Of a stretch of 64,000 bases of DNA, positions 43,110 to 52,176 are shown piece after piece. A model generated the notes under the pieces. That model was not told the DNA's origin. It did no database searches and worked only from the letters and a program-made list of their open reading frames with translations. Numbering within the stretch: the first letter of the stretch is position 1; the number at the start of each line of letters is the position of its first letter. The stretch is from positions 105,860 to 169,859 of the forward strand of contig NZ_JAIXPP010000033.1 of the NCBI RefSeq assembly GCF_027486195.1, read 5' to 3'. The position numbers and the translations under genes were made by a program. The DNA comes from Novosphingobium sp. (GTDB lineage: Bacteria > Pseudomonadota > Alphaproteobacteria > Sphingomonadales > Sphingomonadaceae).

Positions 43110-43837
43110 ACCATGACCACCGCAGCTTTGCCGCCGCGCGCGCCTATCAGGGCGGGACGGCGGACCGCATCCGCCGCTTCCTGCCGATGGTGCGGCGCCT
43201 TGCCTGGCACGTCCATGGCTCGGGCCGGGCGGGAATCGAAGTCGAAGACCTCGTGCAGGCCGGGCTCGTCGCGCTGACCGAATGCGCGCAGAAGCACAAC
43301 GGGCCGACCGAGGACGGCTTTGCCGCCTATGCCAAGCTGCGCGTGCGCGGCGCGATGGTCGATCTGGTGCGCCGCTCCACGCCCTTGTCGCGCAGCGCCA
43401 GCGACCGGCGGCGCCTGCTGGCAGGCTCCGCGCAGGCCCTTACCACCACGCTGGGCCGCCCGCCGAGCGAGGAGGAACTGGCCGAGGCGATGGGCATGAC
43501 CACCGCCGCGCTCGGCGAACTGCGCGCCGCAAGCGAGCCGATGCGCTTCGAGCCCATCGACGATACCTATTCGGACAGCGACATGGCCTTCGCCGACGAC
43601 CGGCCGGACAGCTTCGAGATCATTGCGGACGAGCAATCGCGCGCTTCGGTTGTCGCGGCGATTTCAGGACTTCCGGAGCGGCTGCAGCGGGTGATCCAGC
43701 TCTATTTCGTGGAGGAACTGAACCTGGCGGAAATCGCCGAGGTGCTCTCGGTCAGCGTGCCGCGCGTGCACCAGTTGAAGGCACAGGCGCTGGACAAGCT
43801 GCGGGCGGCGCTGGGGGATGAGTTTGATGTGCTTTAG
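43106..43837 (+). CDS. fliA: Flagellar sigma factor FliA (sigma-28)
   Basis: A 243-residue sigma-70 family protein with regions 2 (about 25-100), 3 and 4 (about 185-240, GLPERLQRVIQLYFVEELNLAEIAEVLSVSVPRVHQL). Size and context identify it as FliA. It should read the TTAAA-N14-GCCG promoters before fliC and flgM and be held by FlgM. It is the last gene of the sltF-flhA-fliA transcript. Confidence 0.94.
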   Translation: MNHDHRSFAAARAYQGGTADRIRRFLPMVRRLAWHVHGSGRAGIEVEDLVQAGLVALTECAQKHNGPTEDGFAAYAKLRVRGAMVDLVRRSTPLSRSASDRRRLLAGSAQALTTTLGRPPSEEELAEAMGMTTAALGELRAASEPMRFEPIDDTYSDSDMAFADDRPDSFEIIADEQSRASVVAAISGLPERLQRVIQLYFVEELNLAEIAEVLSVSVPRVHQLKAQALDKLRAALGDEFDVL

Positions 43838-43891
43838 CCGAACGTAGCTGCCGCCTTCTCATGCAAGTGCTGGTGGGATACATTGCCCAAC

Positions 43892-44659
43892 ATGCCAATC
43901 GCTCAAGTTTGCCAACAGCTAATCGAGTCGCCGGACATGATTTCCGCAGTTGTTGGCGGTGTGATAGGTGCGCTCGCTGGCGGCATCCCAGCTTGGGCGT
44001 TAGCAAAGCGTCAGTCGAATGAAACTCTCCGGCGCGACCGCGAGCAACGCAATCAACAACAACGGGCTCTTGCATTCTCAGTTGTTGTAAAGCTCCTCCA
44101 TATCACAAACAGCACGATCAGCTTAAGCAATCATGTCAAATCGTGTTTATCTCTTCGCGACGAACCAGCCCATGCCAAAATGGAGCCGTGGCAGGTTTTG
44201 ATACCAATGATTGGTCATGCCGACGGCGAAGGAGATATTCGGTTTACAGCCGAGGAGATGGCTGTCTTCGCGGCAATGAGCGAGTACGATTTTATGCAGG
44301 ATATGATGTTGTTGACTCTTCGGCATTCGTCATCTTTATCTGCGTTCAAAGAGTACTGCGCTATGCGGAACGAGTTTCGCTCAATAGGGCCCAAACCGCA
44401 AGACTTTGAGGGCCAAATTGGCGGTGTGAAACTCACGCAAGAGGAGTTGAATGCCTACAAACCCTACACTATTCCTATGAATAATGTGGTTATGGGACTT
44501 GCCGTTGGTTTAGAGGAAGATGTGAGGTTAGCTCGTTCTGTTTCTGAGAGATTTGGTCCCCTAACTGCGAAATACTTCAAAGTGGAAAAATTCGCAGATA
44601 TGAAATTTCCGTCTGATGAGCAACTTGCTTCGATGAGGCTTCGCCCCAACACCAATTAA
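43892..44659 (+). CDS. Membrane-anchored protein of unknown function, atypical composition
   Basis: A 255-residue protein that I do not recognise. One N-terminal membrane helix (about 16-36, ISAVVGGVIGALAGGIPAWALA) is followed by a charged coiled-coil-like stretch (about 38-60) and a soluble helical domain. The base composition is clearly more AT-rich than the flagellar genes before it, hinting at transfer. ATG 43892 is taken; TTG 43883 and ATG 43937 are possible. It stands alone. Confidence 0.65.
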   Translation: MPIAQVCQQLIESPDMISAVVGGVIGALAGGIPAWALAKRQSNETLRRDREQRNQQQRALAFSVVVKLLHITNSTISLSNHVKSCLSLRDEPAHAKMEPWQVLIPMIGHADGEGDIRFTAEEMAVFAAMSEYDFMQDMMLLTLRHSSSLSAFKEYCAMRNEFRSIGPKPQDFEGQIGGVKLTQEELNAYKPYTIPMNNVVMGLAVGLEEDVRLARSVSERFGPLTAKYFKVEKFADMKFPSDEQLASMRLRPNTN

Positions 44660-44838
44660 GGTCGAGGCGTCTGTGGTGGCATTAGCCTCGGAACGGCACG
44701 CACGCAGCCTCGCCGGGTTTGAGTGTTTCATGCGCAGCGCCATTCCCCTCTCCCCTGAATGGGAAAGGGCCTTTAGCATTTGTGGCACTTGCACCCATCC
44801 CTCCTCCGGCTTAATCGCGCGGTTAAAGGAGAGATGCC

Positions 44839-45624
44839 ATGAAGATCGAACAGGGTATGGCTGCCGTCGTGACCGGCGCGGCTTCGGGTCTGGGGCGGGC
44901 GACCGCCATCGCGCTGGCGGCGGCGGGCGCGAAGGTTGCCATTTTCGATGTGAACGCTGAGGCGGGCGAGGAAGTCGCCAAAGCGATTGGCGGGCTGTTT
45001 TGCCATGTCGATATCACCAGCGAGGAATCGGTGGTCGAAGGCTTTGCCAAGGCGCGCGGGGCGCATGGGCAGGAGCGGATCACCGTCCACTGCGCAGTGG
45101 TGCACCGCAAGGGCAAGACCGTGGGCCGCAACAAGGAAACCGGCGAGTTCACTCGGCTTTCGACCGAGGACTATGCCTTTGCCGCGAACGGCGTGCTGAT
45201 CGCGAGCTACCGCGTGGCGAGCCTTTCGGCGCTGGGCATGGCCCATGCCGAGCCGCTCGAAGGGGACGGCGAGCGCGGCACGATCATCCTGACGGGTTCG
45301 GTCGCGGCGCAGGATGCGCAGATCGGGCAGGTGGCTTATGGTTCGCTGAAGGCGGGCGTGGTCGGCCTCGTGCTGCCGATGGCGCGCGATCTGATGGACC
45401 TTGGCATCCGCGTCAACGCGATCCTGCCGGGCATCTTCGATACGCCGCTGCTGGGCCGCGTGCCGGAGAAGGTGCGTGCGGGCCTCAATGCCTCGGTGCC
45501 GTTCCCCAAGCGTTTGGGTCTGCCGGAAGAGTTTGCCAGCCTGGCGATGGAGCTGGTGCGCAATTCCTACTTCAACGCGCAGGCGATCCGGCTGGATGGC
45601 GGGATCAGGATGGCGCCGCGCTGA
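44839..45624 (+). CDS. Short-chain dehydrogenase/reductase
   Basis: A 261-residue NAD(P)-dependent oxidoreductase. The cofactor motif TGAASGLGRA is at about 12-21, the catalytic Ser in LTGSVAAQ and the YGSLK pair follow, and the PGIFDTPLL segment is typical. Overall pattern is near type II 3-hydroxyacyl-CoA dehydrogenases (HSD10-like), which would fit fatty-acid or aromatic breakdown, but the substrate cannot be read from sequence. AAAGGAG lies seven bases before the ATG. Confidence 0.9.
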   Translation: MKIEQGMAAVVTGAASGLGRATAIALAAAGAKVAIFDVNAEAGEEVAKAIGGLFCHVDITSEESVVEGFAKARGAHGQERITVHCAVVHRKGKTVGRNKETGEFTRLSTEDYAFAANGVLIASYRVASLSALGMAHAEPLEGDGERGTIILTGSVAAQDAQIGQVAYGSLKAGVVGLVLPMARDLMDLGIRVNAILPGIFDTPLLGRVPEKVRAGLNASVPFPKRLGLPEEFASLAMELVRNSYFNAQAIRLDGGIRMAPR

Positions 45625-45654
45625 TGCGCTGACTTCCCGTTCACTCACCTCGTC

Positions 45655-45735
45655 GGCCCGTGCTTGACACGGGCCTTGGCTTCTTTTTGCGGCGTCTCGC
45701 TGGGAGAAAAGCCTAACCCCGTGTCAAGCACGGGG
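45655..45735. repeat. Two palindromes forming a large inverted repeat
   Basis: GGCCCGTGCTTGACACGGGCC (45655-45675, two-part palindrome) and its reverse complement core CCCCGTGTCAAGCACGGGG (45717-45735) are 41 bases apart. Each can fold alone and both can pair. They lie between the ends of the convergent SDR and lysE genes and look like a REP doublet that may also stop transcription. Confidence 0.75.
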
Positions 45736-45760
45736 TGACGGGTAGGGTTAGGTTAGGGCC

Positions 45761-46369
45761 TCAGCCGACCTTGATCGCGAGGAACGAGGCCGCGACGCCC
45801 AGCATCACCACGGCAAAGCCCCGCCGCACCCACTTGGTGCGTGCGGGGTCTACCAGCCAGGCCTGCGCGTGGCTTCCGGCTAGCACGATGGCGAGGTGGA
45901 TCGCGGTGGCGATGCCGGTGCTGACAAGCGCGAGGGTCAACGCTTCGGTGAGGCCAAGCGTGCGGCCGCCGAGGAACTCCGGCGCGACGACCACGAAGAA
46001 CAGGTAGGCCTTCGGGTTCAGCAGATTGAGCAGCGCGCCGGTGGCGAAGGCGCGGCGCGTGGCGGTGGGGGGCGGGGCCTTCTCCGCGCCGCGCCATGCC
46101 TCGATCGCGAGCCAGACCATCATCGCTGCGCCTGCGATGCGCAGGCCGTGGAGCAGCGCGGGCATGGCCTTGAGCAGCGTCGCAAGGCCGAGCGCGGCGA
46201 GTACGCCGTTGGCAAGGAGGCCCAGCGCGACGCCAGCGACGGCGGAGAGGCCGCTGCGTTTGCCTTCCGTCGCGGCAAGGCCCGCCAGCCAGGCCATGTT
46301 GGGGCCCGGCGTCAGCTCGATGAGCAGGACCGCGAGCGCGAAGCCGGTAAGATCGAGTGTTCCTGCCAC
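45761..46369 (-). CDS. LysE/RhtB-family amino-acid exporter
   Basis: A 202-residue inner-membrane exporter with about six helices. LIELTPGPNMAWLAGLA (about 17-33) and LLNLLNPKAYLFFVVV (about 112-127) are the family signatures. The substrate is unknown. Its ATG directly abuts the stop of the upstream VIT gene. Confidence 0.92.
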   Translation of the reverse strand: MAGTLDLTGFALAVLLIELTPGPNMAWLAGLAATEGKRSGLSAVAGVALGLLANGVLAALGLATLLKAMPALLHGLRIAGAAMMVWLAIEAWRGAEKAPPPTATRRAFATGALLNLLNPKAYLFFVVVAPEFLGGRTLGLTEALTLALVSTGIATAIHLAIVLAGSHAQAWLVDPARTKWVRRGFAVVMLGVAASFLAIKVG

Positions 46370-47062
46370 CTAGACAGCGGTGCCCACCAATCGGCCGATG
46401 CCCGCCGTGATCGCCATGGCGAGCGCGCCCCAGACGACGACGCGCAGCACCGGTTTGCCCATTGCCGCGCCGCCCGCGCGCGCGCCGAATGCGCCGAGCA
46501 GGGCGAGGAACAGGATCGAACCGCCCGCCGTGCCAGCCACCATCACGCCCATCGGCAGGATCGCGGCGAGCAACAGCGGCAGGAATGCGCCGCCGGTGAA
46601 CATCAGCGCCGAGGCGAGCGCGGCGGTGACCGGCTGCGCGGCGGTTGTTTCATTGAGGTGAAGTTCGTCGCGCGCATGGGCGGCCAGCGCGTCCTTCGCC
46701 ATCATCTGGCGGGCGACTTCCTTGGCGGTGGCGGCATCAACCCCGCGTTCTTCGTAGATTGCCGCGAGTTCGGCCTGTTCGTGGACCGGATCGGCGGCAA
46801 GTTCGGCGCGTTCGCGCGCCAGGTCGGCGGCCTCGGTATCGGACTGGCTGGAGACCGAGACATATTCGCCTGCCGCCATCGACATTGCGCCCGCAACGAG
46901 GCCGGCTGCACCCGCGACGAGCAGGGCCTGCCGCTCTGCGCCCGAGGCGGCAACGCCGAGGATGAGGCTGGCGGTGGAGACGATCCCGTCGTTCGCGCCG
47001 AGGACCGCGGCGCGCAGCCAGCCGATCCGGCTGACAAGGTGGCGTTCATCGTGGGGTCGCAT
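46370..47062 (-). CDS. VIT1/CCC1-family metal transporter
   Basis: A 230-residue membrane protein of the vacuolar iron/manganese transporter family. GWLRAAVLGANDGIVSTASLILGVA is the first helix signature, and AGAMSMAAGEYVSVSSQ the second. Two more helix pairs form the C-terminal half, after a charged loop rich in Glu/Ala that binds metal in homologues. ATG 47062 is chosen because GGAG lies seven bases before it. Confidence 0.92.
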   Translation of the reverse strand: MRPHDERHLVSRIGWLRAAVLGANDGIVSTASLILGVAASGAERQALLVAGAAGLVAGAMSMAAGEYVSVSSQSDTEAADLARERAELAADPVHEQAELAAIYEERGVDAATAKEVARQMMAKDALAAHARDELHLNETTAAQPVTAALASALMFTGGAFLPLLLAAILPMGVMVAGTAGGSILFLALLGAFGARAGGAAMGKPVLRVVVWGALAMAITAGIGRLVGTAV

Positions 47063-47128
47063 GCGCTTTCTCCTTAACCCGTCCATGGCCCTCATGGACC
47101 TGCTGGGACAGGAGAAAAACGATTCAGA

Positions 47129-47878
47129 TCAAGAATCGCGGCTCGCGGCTACGGCGGGACCAGTCGGCGCAGCGGCCTGATTCTCGATGATCGGCTGGCC
47201 AACGCCGAGGCGCTTGCCATCGGTGATGATCACCTTGTCACCCAGGGTGGCAACGCCAAACAGCCGCTTGGCGAAGCCATCGGGCACGCCGATGCAGCCG
47301 TTGGTGGCATAGCCGCGTTCGACCTTGCTGCCGTGGATCGAGACGCCGTCATTGGTGAGGCGCAGCATCCAGGGCATCGGCGCATCGTAGATGCTGGAGA
47401 CGTGGTCGGCGTCCTTCTCGCTGATCGGGAACACGCCGGTGGGGGTGGGCTTGTTGCCATAGCCCTTAAGGATGGCGGCGGCGCCGATTTCGTGCCCATC
47501 GCGGAAGACCGAGATCGTGCGCGCCTCAAGATCGACGGTGACGACGACAGGTCCGGTGGCGGCGGCGCGTTCGTCCCAGAAATACTGGCCGAACTTGATG
47601 GGTTCATCGATCTTGAGGATCGACTTGACGACAAAGGCACTATTTGCGGGAGCCGGTGCGGGGGCGAGCGTGGCGGGCTTGGCCAGCGGTGCGGTTGCCG
47701 GGGCGGCGGCGACATGGGCTTCGGCCTGCGATCCGCCGAACAGCACTTGCGCCACGTCCTTGCCGACATGGAATGCGAGCAGCGAGGCGAGCGACATCGC
47801 GATGAAGCCGAGCGGCGCGCTGACCCAGCGGGAGCGCAGCAGATCGATCAGGCTCTTGGCGGACGACGACGCAGGCAT
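47129..47878 (-). CDS. L,D-transpeptidase (YkuD family)
   Basis: A 249-residue periplasmic enzyme with an N-terminal membrane anchor (about 20-42) and a YkuD domain (about 105-230). The catalytic region IHGSKVERGYATNGCIGVP has the His and the nucleophile Cys; the usual Arg after GCI is Gly here. It would cross-link peptidoglycan or attach proteins to it. ATG 47878 is preferred to a TTG at 47887. Confidence 0.9.
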   Translation of the reverse strand: MPASSSAKSLIDLLRSRWVSAPLGFIAMSLASLLAFHVGKDVAQVLFGGSQAEAHVAAAPATAPLAKPATLAPAPAPANSAFVVKSILKIDEPIKFGQYFWDERAAATGPVVVTVDLEARTISVFRDGHEIGAAAILKGYGNKPTPTGVFPISEKDADHVSSIYDAPMPWMLRLTNDGVSIHGSKVERGYATNGCIGVPDGFAKRLFGVATLGDKVIITDGKRLGVGQPIIENQAAAPTGPAVAASRDS

Positions 47879-47993
47879 CTGGGACAACGCTCCTTTCGCG
47901 TCCCCAAATAGCGTAAACGAAGGGGTTGGCGAGCGCCATTCCAGCTGCGTCCCGCCTAGGGACGGCGCGGGCTGCCGCCCTTAAGGAGTGTGG

Positions 47994-48794
47994 TTAACCC
48001 GCCGTTACTGCGCGCACTTCAATCGCCAGCTGGCGCAGATCGGCCTGGCCGAAGCTGGTGAGGAAACTGGTGTCCGCCGCATCACGGCCCACCGCGATCC
48101 GCGCGAATGAGGCGGCGTCGGCCATGCCGGTCGCATCCACCATATGCCAGCCCCCCGCGCCTTCCGCATTCGCCAGCCACACTTCCGCCACCGCGTGGAA
48201 ATCCTGAGGCTTGACCCAGGCCCCGTATCCGCTGGCAAAGCGCGCCGGGATTGCGGCGGCACGGGCGAAGCAGATCAGCGTATGCGCATAATCCCGGCAC
48301 ACCCCGCGCCGCTCGACAAAGCTGTCGATCGCGGTGGTCGAGGCATTGCTCACACCGGGCACATAGCGAAAGTGCGCCGCGATCCAGTCGCGCATCGCCG
48401 CCACTTTCGCGCCGCCTTCGAACGCGGCAAATTCCTCGTCAACGAATGGGGAGAAGCGGTTGGCCGGGCAATAGCGCGAGTCCATCAGATAGGGCACGGT
48501 TTCGCCCGGCAGGCGGTGCGGTGGCAGCGCGGCGAGCGTTTCCAGCGGCACCGGGCGGCCCAGCACCTCAACCTGAGCCGCGTAGGTCACCGTGCAATCG
48601 CCTTCCTGATGCAGCCAGATCCGTTCGCCAATCCCGTCCTGCGCGGGCACACGCGAAAAATGGCCCGCAGGTGTGCTATCGAGCGTGCTCGCGAGGAGCC
48701 GCTGGTCGGCCGTCGCGGCGGCTTCGATCTGGAGAAGGCTGTCAGTCGGCTCTGCGCAGTGCCAGGTCATAAGGGTCGTGATGGAAAGGTGCAT
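47994..48794 (-). CDS. Transglutaminase-like cysteine protease family protein
   Basis: A 266-residue protein. The transglutaminase-like core (about 145-245) has the catalytic Cys in RRGVCRDYAHTL, the His in DFHAVAEVWL and the Asp in MVDATG. An N-terminal bacterial transglutaminase domain precedes it. Such proteins often sit with ATP-grasp and alpha-E partners, which are not present here. ATG 48794 is used over an in-frame start at 48857. Confidence 0.87.
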   Translation of the reverse strand: MHLSITTLMTWHCAEPTDSLLQIEAAATADQRLLASTLDSTPAGHFSRVPAQDGIGERIWLHQEGDCTVTYAAQVEVLGRPVPLETLAALPPHRLPGETVPYLMDSRYCPANRFSPFVDEEFAAFEGGAKVAAMRDWIAAHFRYVPGVSNASTTAIDSFVERRGVCRDYAHTLICFARAAAIPARFASGYGAWVKPQDFHAVAEVWLANAEGAGGWHMVDATGMADAASFARIAVGRDAADTSFLTSFGQADLRQLAIEVRAVTAG

Positions 48795-48889
48795 GGGGTG
48801 CCCGGGGCGAGGCCGTGATGGCCGCAGCGCATTGGTGGTTAGGACGGGTTTCAGCATGATGAAAGGTTCGCGTGGGTAATGGGTTCCGC

Positions 48890-49573
48890 ATGACGCAGAT
48901 TTATGCCTGGCTGGAGCGGGGTGCCCCTTGGCTGGGGCAGCTTTCGCCGCTGTTTGCCGCGACCTGTGCGGCGCTTGCGCTGGTGGCCGTGGGCGGTGCG
49001 CTGGCCTCGCGCGGGGGGAGGATCGGCGGCGCAGTGCGCTTTGCGGGCAACCTGCTGATGCTGGCGGTCTTCGCCCTTGCGGTCATGCGCTTTGTGCGGA
49101 TGGACCCCAGCTTCGATGCGGCGCTCCACAGCATCGGCGGGCCGGCTCAGACTGTCTCTGGCGGGGAGACGCGCATTCCGCTCGCCGCCGATGGGCACTA
49201 CTGGATCAAGGCGAAGCTCAACGGGGTGCCGCTGCGGCTGATGGTCGATACCGGCGCTACGGTGACGGCGCTTTCGGGCGATGTGGCGGCGGCAGCGGGG
49301 GTCGAGCCCGATATGATGCGCCCGCAAGCGTCGGTGGAAACCGCGAACGGCAGCGTCACCGCGTCCCCCGCACGGATCGATGAACTGCGTTTCGGATCAG
49401 TGGTGGCGCGCGATCTCGATGCCATCGTCATGCCGGCGGAGGGCGGGCCAAACGTGCTGGGGATGAACTTCCTCACGCGCCTCAAGGGCTGGCGGGTGGA
49501 AGACGGCTTGCTGATCCTTACGCCGCATCGGCCGCAGGTGGAATCGGCGAGCGAGGAACCCCCAGCCAGGTAA
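48890..49573 (+). CDS. Retropepsin-like aspartic protease, membrane-anchored
   Basis: A 227-residue protein with two N-terminal membrane helices (about 18-38 and 52-68) and a periplasmic single-domain aspartic protease. The active-site motif VDTGATVTAL is at about 117-126 and the hydrophobic LGMNFL follows near residue 193. Proteins of this TIGR02281 type work as dimers. The 3' end overlaps the end of the convergent DUF418 gene by 56 bases. Confidence 0.88.
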   Translation: MTQIYAWLERGAPWLGQLSPLFAATCAALALVAVGGALASRGGRIGGAVRFAGNLLMLAVFALAVMRFVRMDPSFDAALHSIGGPAQTVSGGETRIPLAADGHYWIKAKLNGVPLRLMVDTGATVTALSGDVAAAAGVEPDMMRPQASVETANGSVTASPARIDELRFGSVVARDLDAIVMPAEGGPNVLGMNFLTRLKGWRVEDGLLILTPHRPQVESASEEPPAR

Positions 49574-50753
49574 GCCTGCGCCACAGCGCCTCGAGTGGGC
49601 CTTGCCCGAAGCGGGCGAGCCACCAGCGCGGCCATGCGAGCATCAGCGCCCAGCCTGCCAGCACCACAAGCGGCAGTGCGCCGCGAGGCAACACGCCGCC
49701 AAGGCCGAAGCCCCAGCCGGCAAACAGCGCGCTCATCACGAAGGTGGTGCCGAGGTAGTTGGTAAAGGCGCAGCGGCCTGCAGCGGCGAGGCGCGTGCCG
49801 GCAGCGCTCTGACTGAGGTGGGGCCATAGCAGCAGCAGCGCAGCGAGATAGCCCAGCGTCATCGCAAGGTGCGGGATCGCGGCGAGCGAACCCATGATGG
49901 CGAACATCGCACCGGGCGGGAACCCGTGTAGCGCGGCCCAGCCGATCAGCGCGGCGCTCATCGTGCCGCCGCCGCCGATGCCGATCACCGCCATCCGGCG
50001 CAGCGATGCTGGCGCCCATTCGCCAGTGAACAGCCCCATGCGCAGCAGCGCCATGCCGAGCAGCATGAGCGGGAAGGTCTCGAAGAAGGTCGCGCCAAGG
50101 TTTGCGAGCGGGAGGAACGGTGCGGTGGTGAGGCGGAGCCGCACCGCTTCGAGGAAGGGGGCGTGGAGCACGCGGGCATCGGCGGCGATCGAGGCGGCGA
50201 TGCGGCCCATCATCGCGGTCTGTTCGGCGGCTTCGGCAGGGGAGCCGTGGCCGGCAAGCACGCGGCCTTCGGTGGCGATTGCGGCGAGATCGCCGACCAT
50301 TTCAAGCCCATGGCTCGCAAGGAAGAGCAGGAGCGCACTGGCTGCCAGCGGTTCGGGCGCGAGGCGGCGCAAGGCAAAGGCGAGCATGCCGCAAACCGCA
50401 TAGGGCAGGAGAATGTCCCCCCACCACAGCAGCGCATAGTGCGCATAGCCGAACAGCATCAGCAGGATCAGGCGGCGCACCTGCATGAGATCGGGATTGG
50501 CACCGCGCCGCTCCGCCGCATCGGCGAACAGCATCATGCTTGCCCCGAACAGCAGCGTGAAAAGGCCGCGCATCTTGCCTTCGAACAGGACGTAGGCAGC
50601 GATGAACCACAATGCGCCGCCACTTTCGAGGTGGGGCATCGCGGGGCTGAAGGTGGCAAGCAGCGGGCCCCAGAACCCGGTCACGTTGATCGCGAGGATG
50701 CCGAGCACGGCAACCCCGCGCACGAAATCAAGCGCGCCGATCCTTTCGGGCAT
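49518..50753 (-). CDS. DUF418-family membrane protein
   Basis: A 411-residue protein with about ten membrane helices. The N-terminal RIGALDFVRGVAVLGILAINV and the FTNYLGTTFVMSALF stretch (about 330) are typical of DUF418/YeiB proteins, whose function is unknown, though some resemble acyltransferases. It overlaps the protease gene tail to tail and lies six bases before the Sel1/SPOR gene end. Confidence 0.88.
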   Translation of the reverse strand: MPERIGALDFVRGVAVLGILAINVTGFWGPLLATFSPAMPHLESGGALWFIAAYVLFEGKMRGLFTLLFGASMMLFADAAERRGANPDLMQVRRLILLMLFGYAHYALLWWGDILLPYAVCGMLAFALRRLAPEPLAASALLLFLASHGLEMVGDLAAIATEGRVLAGHGSPAEAAEQTAMMGRIAASIAADARVLHAPFLEAVRLRLTTAPFLPLANLGATFFETFPLMLLGMALLRMGLFTGEWAPASLRRMAVIGIGGGGTMSAALIGWAALHGFPPGAMFAIMGSLAAIPHLAMTLGYLAALLLLWPHLSQSAAGTRLAAAGRCAFTNYLGTTFVMSALFAGWGFGLGGVLPRGALPLVVLAGWALMLAWPRWWLARFGQGPLEALWRRLTWLGVPRSPIPPAADAA

Positions 50754-50759
50754 GTGACG

Positions 50760-51884
50760 TCAGGGCGCCACCGCGAGGCAGGCGAAACCCCCGGCCTTGA
50801 GCGCGGCGCAGGCGCGCACCGCGCCGTCCTGTGAATAGCCGGTGGCCAGCAGGCGTGTCGCCGAGCCGGGCAGATCCTGCCGGGCATGGCCGGCGATCTC
50901 TGGCCGCCCCCGCACGCGCGCCCACAGCGCATCGGCATTGGCCTTCACGCCGAACGCGCCGAGTTGGATGCGATAAGCCCCGTTGCCGGAGGCAGATGCC
51001 GGAGCAGCCGGAGCCGGTTTGGGCGGCGCGGGCTTTGGCGCAGCCGGTTTCACCGGCACCGGCTTTGGCTTTGGCGTGGCGGCGGGCTCCATCGGCGGCG
51101 GCAGATAGGCCACCGCGGGTTCGGAGTGGGAAGAGGGCGGAAGATCGACCTTCTCGATGGCGCCCGGCGGGGCCTTTGGCGCAGGGGCCGTCCGCACCGG
51201 GGCGCCTTGCCCGCCAAGGTCTGCCGCGGCGAGTTCGCGCCCGCGCGCATCGGCGGCCTTCTGTTCCAGCTCGCTGGCGAGGCTGACGCCCATCTGGCGC
51301 TGCGCCAGCGGGATCGTCTGGTTCATCGTGGCAAGGCTGCCGGTCGCCTGCGCGAGACCGGCTGCGGCCGCCCGCGTCATCAGGGCATAGGCGCGCACCC
51401 AGTCCTTGGGCGCATAGTCGCCATTGTAGGCGGCGATGCCGAGCACATACATCGCGCGCGGTTCGCCTCGATCTGCGGCGGACTCCAGCCAGGGCATCGC
51501 GGCCTCGTGACGGTTCGTCTGGAACAGCAGGATGCCGTAGTTGTCTGCCGCCGCGATGTGGCCGAGGCGGGCGGCCTTGCCAAAATAGGCCTCAGCCCTG
51601 ACGAGATCCTTGTTTACCCCGCGCCCGAGCTTGTAGGCCTGACCGAGGTTGAACAGTGCATCGGCATCGCCCTTGGCGGCAGGGGCCTGCCAGGCTTTTA
51701 CCGCCGCTTCGTAATTTCCGGCTGACCACGCATCCACTCCGGCCCGCACCGCGGCCGCGCTGGCCGCATCGGGCGGCGTCGGCGCCGATTGCGGCAGGCC
51801 TTGCGCGGCGGGCGCAGCCGAAGCGGGCTGCATCATGCCCGAAAAGCCGAGTGCCGCCGCCACAAGGAGAGCAAATCCGCGCAT
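50760..51884 (-). CDS. Sel1-repeat protein with C-terminal SPOR domain
   Basis: A 374-residue exported protein. A signal peptide (ending QPASA-APAAQ) is followed by Sel1-like repeats (about 45-185; for example ADALFNLGQAYKLGRGVNKD), a Pro/Ala/Lys-rich linker (about 230-295) and a SPOR domain (about 300-374, AYRIQLGAFGVKANADAL). SPOR domains bind denuded peptidoglycan at division sites. ATG 51884 is chosen with GGGAGA upstream. It is divergent from the parA gene, which leads to a second SPOR protein. Confidence 0.9.
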   Translation of the reverse strand: MRGFALLVAAALGFSGMMQPASAAPAAQGLPQSAPTPPDAASAAAVRAGVDAWSAGNYEAAVKAWQAPAAKGDADALFNLGQAYKLGRGVNKDLVRAEAYFGKAARLGHIAAADNYGILLFQTNRHEAAMPWLESAADRGEPRAMYVLGIAAYNGDYAPKDWVRAYALMTRAAAAGLAQATGSLATMNQTIPLAQRQMGVSLASELEQKAADARGRELAAADLGGQGAPVRTAPAPKAPPGAIEKVDLPPSSHSEPAVAYLPPPMEPAATPKPKPVPVKPAAPKPAPPKPAPAAPASASGNGAYRIQLGAFGVKANADALWARVRGRPEIAGHARQDLPGSATRLLATGYSQDGAVRACAALKAGGFACLAVAP

Positions 51885-51952
51885 GTCCGGTCGATTCTCC
51901 CTAGGAACTCGTTGCCTGAAAAGCTGGGTTAACGATGCCGTGCTGCATTGCA

Positions 51953-51974
51953 GTGCGCAAGAACAACTGCGCAC
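51953..51974. repeat. Inverted repeat between Sel1/SPOR and parA genes
   Basis: GTGCGCA-agaacaac-TGCGCAC lies 69 bases before the Sel1/SPOR start in the 292-base divergent gap. It has the size of an operator. The rest of the gap is AT-rich with several TTAAC elements; I see no gene in it. Confidence 0.4.
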
Positions 51975-52176
51975 GCTCATCACGCCCTACTGCATCTAAG
52001 GTAATTAGCGTAGATGGTTAATACAGAAAAGACAGCATCTTGGCGCCGGATCAGGGGGTGCCTTGCGCAAAATCACGTGCATCGGATGCCGCGATGTTAA
52101 CCAAAATTTGAGGGTCTTCTGCGATCCCCGGGCAAGAGACCGTTCCGTTTGTTCGTCTTGCCCATAGGGGGGTACA

